45,453 nucleotides of DNA from Marinifilum sp. D737 (GTDB lineage Bacteria; Bacteroidota; Bacteroidia; Bacteroidales; Marinifilaceae), in NCBI RefSeq assembly GCF_026672275.1, contig NZ_JANQCD010000034.1, positions 1 through 45,453 of the forward strand. The letters run 5' to 3'. Positions 43,648-45,453 of the stretch are shown here, one piece after another. The position numbers and the translations under genes are program-made. Every line of letters starts with the position of its first letter. Position 1 is the stretch's first letter. The notes beneath the pieces are model-generated. The model was not told the DNA's origin, ran no database searches, and worked only from the letters and a program-made list of their open reading frames with translations.

Positions 43648-44088
43648 CTAAGTGAGAATCACATTTACTGCTAATATACAAGCAAATAAGCCTGAACTTA
43701 AATTATCTAATTTATCCATTTTACAACTTTTGAAGAAAGAGCTACTCCTTGTGAAGAAACCCACAGGAAGGTTTAATGGTCTTAATATTGAATTATACAG
43801 GTTAGATATCAACCAAATTTTCAATTTGATAAAAATAAAATGCCACAAAATCATGCCTATTAGGGGTGCCATAATATCGTAAATATCAAAATTTCGTCCT
43901 GCTTTAAAAAGATCATATTCCATTAGAATAATTGAAACGATACTTATGAAAAAAAACCAAACTACATTTAACTTAGGGTAAAGAAATCGCAATGTTATTG
44001 GAAAAATAAGTCCAATATCTAAAAGACATGTTTTTTTCGATACAAAAGGTGTATTAAAATAATTGCTATAACTGTAAGAAACGTGCAA
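43648..44088 (-). CDS. VanZ-like membrane protein or fragment
   Basis: The open frame is 146 residues and overlaps the end of the CPBP gene by 70 bp. Two hydrophobic segments surround the segment EYDLFKAGRNFDIYDIMAPLIG, which resembles the C-terminal half of VanZ-like domains (G-R-x-FDxxDxxAxxxG). The usual N-terminal helices are missing and the last 50 residues do not look domain-like, so it is either truncated or starts inside the CPBP gene at an unidentified site. AT-rich like its neighbours. Confidence 0.4.
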   Translation of the reverse strand: MHVSYSYSNYFNTPFVSKKTCLLDIGLIFPITLRFLYPKLNVVWFFFISIVSIILMEYDLFKAGRNFDIYDIMAPLIGMILWHFIFIKLKIWLISNLYNSILRPLNLPVGFFTRSSSFFKSCKMDKLDNLSSGLFACILAVNVILT

Positions 44089-44879
44089 AGTATTGATCCT
44101 TCGAAGCCAAAATCACCACCATTAAAGATATTTTTTACAGATATATCAAAAGTAACAAAGGAATTGATATTTATCCCACTCACATTATAATCAAATACAC
44201 AAGCTTGAATAAAATTCCAAAACAAATGTAAACTAATAGGATACCAGATATTTTTGGTATAAATATATGTACTGCCTAAAAGAATCCCTGCCAATACAAG
44301 ATTAAGAATACTCAACCAATTTAGATTATCATTGAAGCTATGAAGTAATGCAAATATGCAGGATGTTATTATTAATGCCCATTTTTTATTCATAGTATCC
44401 ATCAGATTATTAAGAATATAACCTCTACATAATACTTCCTCTCCTAAAGATATTGTTGCAAAAAGAAGAATTCCATAAATAAAATCACTTCTATCAAAAT
44501 CAATAGAAATAATGCTAATTTGATTAAATACCACTAGTATTACAGTGCCAAAACATATAATAAAAATAGCTGTAAGTCCTCCCAATACAATATCCTTAAC
44601 TTTATTTGTTAATGAAAAGCCCATTGAGACAATACTCTTTAAATCAGCACATCTACGAAATACAAATACTACTAATAAAGTACCGATTAATCCAATCCCT
44701 TGACAAATAAAATTTTGCTTTAAAGATAAATTCTGAGGTTGAGAAAAATTATTTAGATTACCATCAACGATTAAATATCCGAATAAACCAAAAAGGCCAC
44801 TAACAAACACATAGCTTATTAAGATTAGGATTATTCTTACTCCTATGGGAAGAATTGGAATGGGTTTATTGTTTGTCAT
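44019..44879 (-). CDS. CPBP-family intramembrane protease
   Basis: The 286-residue protein has about eight membrane helices. The CPBP/Abi catalytic motifs are visible: motif 1 EEVLCRG with Glu147, Glu148 and Arg152; motif 2 FALLH with His180; motif 3 HLFWN with His218 and Asn222. The family includes Rce1-like CAAX proteases and bacterial members that confer immunity to, or mature, bacteriocins and peptide pheromones. Here it follows two double-glycine-leader peptide genes by 68 bp on the same strand, which points to such a role. The gene is AT-richer, with more ATA and AAT codons than the housekeeping genes, a possible sign of transfer. Confidence 0.88.
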   Translation of the reverse strand: MTNNKPIPILPIGVRIILILISYVFVSGLFGLFGYLIVDGNLNNFSQPQNLSLKQNFICQGIGLIGTLLVVFVFRRCADLKSIVSMGFSLTNKVKDIVLGGLTAIFIICFGTVILVVFNQISIISIDFDRSDFIYGILLFATISLGEEVLCRGYILNNLMDTMNKKWALIITSCIFALLHSFNDNLNWLSILNLVLAGILLGSTYIYTKNIWYPISLHLFWNFIQACVFDYNVSGININSFVTFDISVKNIFNGGDFGFEGSILCTFLTVIAIILIHLLYRKKHVF

Positions 44880-44901
44880 CTATTTTCATTTGTAAAGTAT
44901 T

Positions 44902-44938
44902 CTTCTATCCCAAAAAACTTGTGTTGTTGGGATAGAAG
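44902..44938 (-). other. Inverted repeat between peptide genes and CPBP gene
   Basis: CTTCTATCCCAA and TTGGGATAGAAG form a perfect 12-bp stem with a 13-nt loop. On the minus strand the stem is followed by AATACTTTAC, not a clean T run, so it may be a partial terminator or an RNA-stability or processing element that sets a high peptide:protease ratio. Confidence 0.65.
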
Positions 44939-44947
44939 AAATTTATA

Positions 44948-45106
44948 TTATTTACTTCCCATCATATCCCATGGTGCATGTGAATTGTGCTTCCCATAGT
45001 GATAATTATTACTTACAAAAAAACCAAGGAATTCAGCCATCCAACCTCCTCCATTAATTGATTTTAATTCTCGTTTAGATAGGTCTTTTATTTTTTTAGA
45101 TTTCAT
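44948..45106 (-). CDS. Double-glycine-leader peptide (His/Trp/Tyr-rich)
   Basis: The 52-codon gene encodes a basic leader ending LSKRELKSINGG (residues 9-20), with Glu-Leu at -8/-7, Ile at -4 and Gly-Gly at -2/-1, the standard C39-peptidase recognition pattern. The predicted mature part is 32 residues, begins GWMAEFLGFF and is rich in Asn, His, Tyr and Trp, ending APWDMMGSK. No Cys, so no lanthionine or disulfide. It starts 18 bp after the first peptide gene. Bacteriocin- or signal-like role inferred from leader and context. Confidence 0.72.
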   Translation of the reverse strand: MKSKKIKDLSKRELKSINGGGWMAEFLGFFVSNNYHYGKHNSHAPWDMMGSK

Positions 45107-45124
45107 AATTTTAATTTTTAGTGT

Positions 45125-45304
45125 TTATTGATAATAATTGGCAGCTGAATCCCATCCACTTTTATAATCATCAGGATTATTTTGAGCATCATTAATACAC
45201 GCTCCAATAAACAAGGCTAAAGATAACCATACTAGTCCTCCATCAGTGCCTTTTAATTCCTTAGCATCCATTTCAAGAACGCCGTACTTTTCTAACTTTT
45301 TCAT
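45125..45304 (-). CDS. Double-glycine-leader peptide (first of pair)
   Basis: From the ATG at 45304 the 59-residue precursor has the leader MKKLEKYGVLEMDAKELKG then TDGG, with Glu-Leu at -8/-7 and Gly-Gly at -2/-1. The predicted 36-residue mature peptide has a hydrophobic start (LVWLSLALFIGACI) and an acidic, aromatic tail (DDYKSGWDSAANYYQ), with one Cys. This pattern is frequent among Bacteroidota bacteriocin-like peptides. Most upstream gene of the locus within the window. I found no consensus promoter in the ~150 bp before it. Confidence 0.78.
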   Translation of the reverse strand: MKKLEKYGVLEMDAKELKGTDGGLVWLSLALFIGACINDAQNNPDDYKSGWDSAANYYQ

Positions 45305-45453
45305 ATTCACAAAATTTTAAATTGTTTATTAAATCAATTAATTTTGTGCAGGCTTTTAAGCTAAGTCCGATGAACAGCATGGGTTCTCCAAAACACTTCT
45401 GTTTTTCGGGCTTTTTAACCTACACTTTATATATTCGCATTGGCCAAATTTGA
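45305..45453. other. Upstream region of the peptide locus, window edge
   Basis: No gene seen. It contains AT-rich sequence next to the first peptide ATG and a short AAAACA/TGTTTT inverted repeat near 45394-45415. No exact TAnnTTTG box was found on the minus strand. The window ends here, so the exporter or promoter may lie beyond. Confidence 0.4.

Noticed and set aside
45305-45453. Promoter of the peptide locus
   Set aside because: Only an imperfect AAATTTTG close to the ATG was found, which would make the mRNA almost leaderless; not supported enough to list.

Overview
The window looks like a chromosomal segment of a marine or anaerobic Bacteroidota, most likely near Marinilabiliales/Marinifilaceae (inference). 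The reasons are low G+C, promoters of the Bacteroidota form TTTG-N18-20-TAnnTTTG, A-rich leaders instead of strong Shine-Dalgarno sites, a SusC/SusD pair, the ExbB-hypothetical-ExbD-ExbD operon, and dispersed repeats typical of the phylum (ACCACAGAG-type, ATCCGCG-type, TCCCGAT-n-ATCGGGA palindromes). No rRNA, CRISPR array, complete insertion sequence or prophage was seen. One tRNA (Arg, anticodon CCG) is present.

Layout. 1-6.9 kb: repeat-rich start, a secreted M28 peptidase, small membrane proteins, a YugP-type zinc metallopeptidase, a PlsB/PlsC-like acyltransferase and small orphan genes separated by clear terminators. 6.8-13 kb: a 90-bp MITE-like element, an isolated SusD-SusC pair and a Crp/Fnr-like regulator, all minus strand. 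13.5-19.3 kb: housekeeping genes aspS, tadA, deoD, aroA, apt. 19.6-25.3 kb: a small membrane protein, an outer-membrane barrel, dprA, gdhA, tatD and ansA. 25.5-28.1 kb: a proton-channel operon (exbB, small membrane protein, two exbD) and tRNA-Arg. 28.3-37.4 kb: leuS, two tandem YitT paralogues, an M23 peptidase, purN, and the acpP-fabF-rnc operon. 37.5-40.9 kb: a candidate small RNA, a two-component system, and a convergent secreted Lys/His-rich protein. 41.1-42.9 kb: lepA.

The most distinctive region is 43.1-45.3 kb, all on the minus strand. Two short genes at its upstream end encode peptides with classic double-glycine leaders (ELKGTDGG and ELKSINGG). They are followed by a 12-bp-stem inverted repeat, a CPBP-family intramembrane protease, a VanZ-like fragment overlapping it, a 61-residue two-helix membrane protein and a second small two-helix reading frame broken by one in-frame stop. 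This resembles a bacteriocin- or pheromone-like peptide locus with membrane immunity or processing partners. The expected C39-peptidase ABC exporter is not in the window and could lie past the right edge.

A second notable candidate is a ~93-nt minus-strand RNA at about 37.49-37.59 kb. It has a consensus promoter, local hairpins and a strong intrinsic terminator, and no gene on its strand to serve as leader for.

Several start codons were moved from the longest reading frame to internal ATGs because of promoter position, signal peptides or family length (susC, the crp-like gene, leuS, gdhA, lepA, the gene at 19.6 kb and others). All function calls come from reading the sequence; no database search was run.
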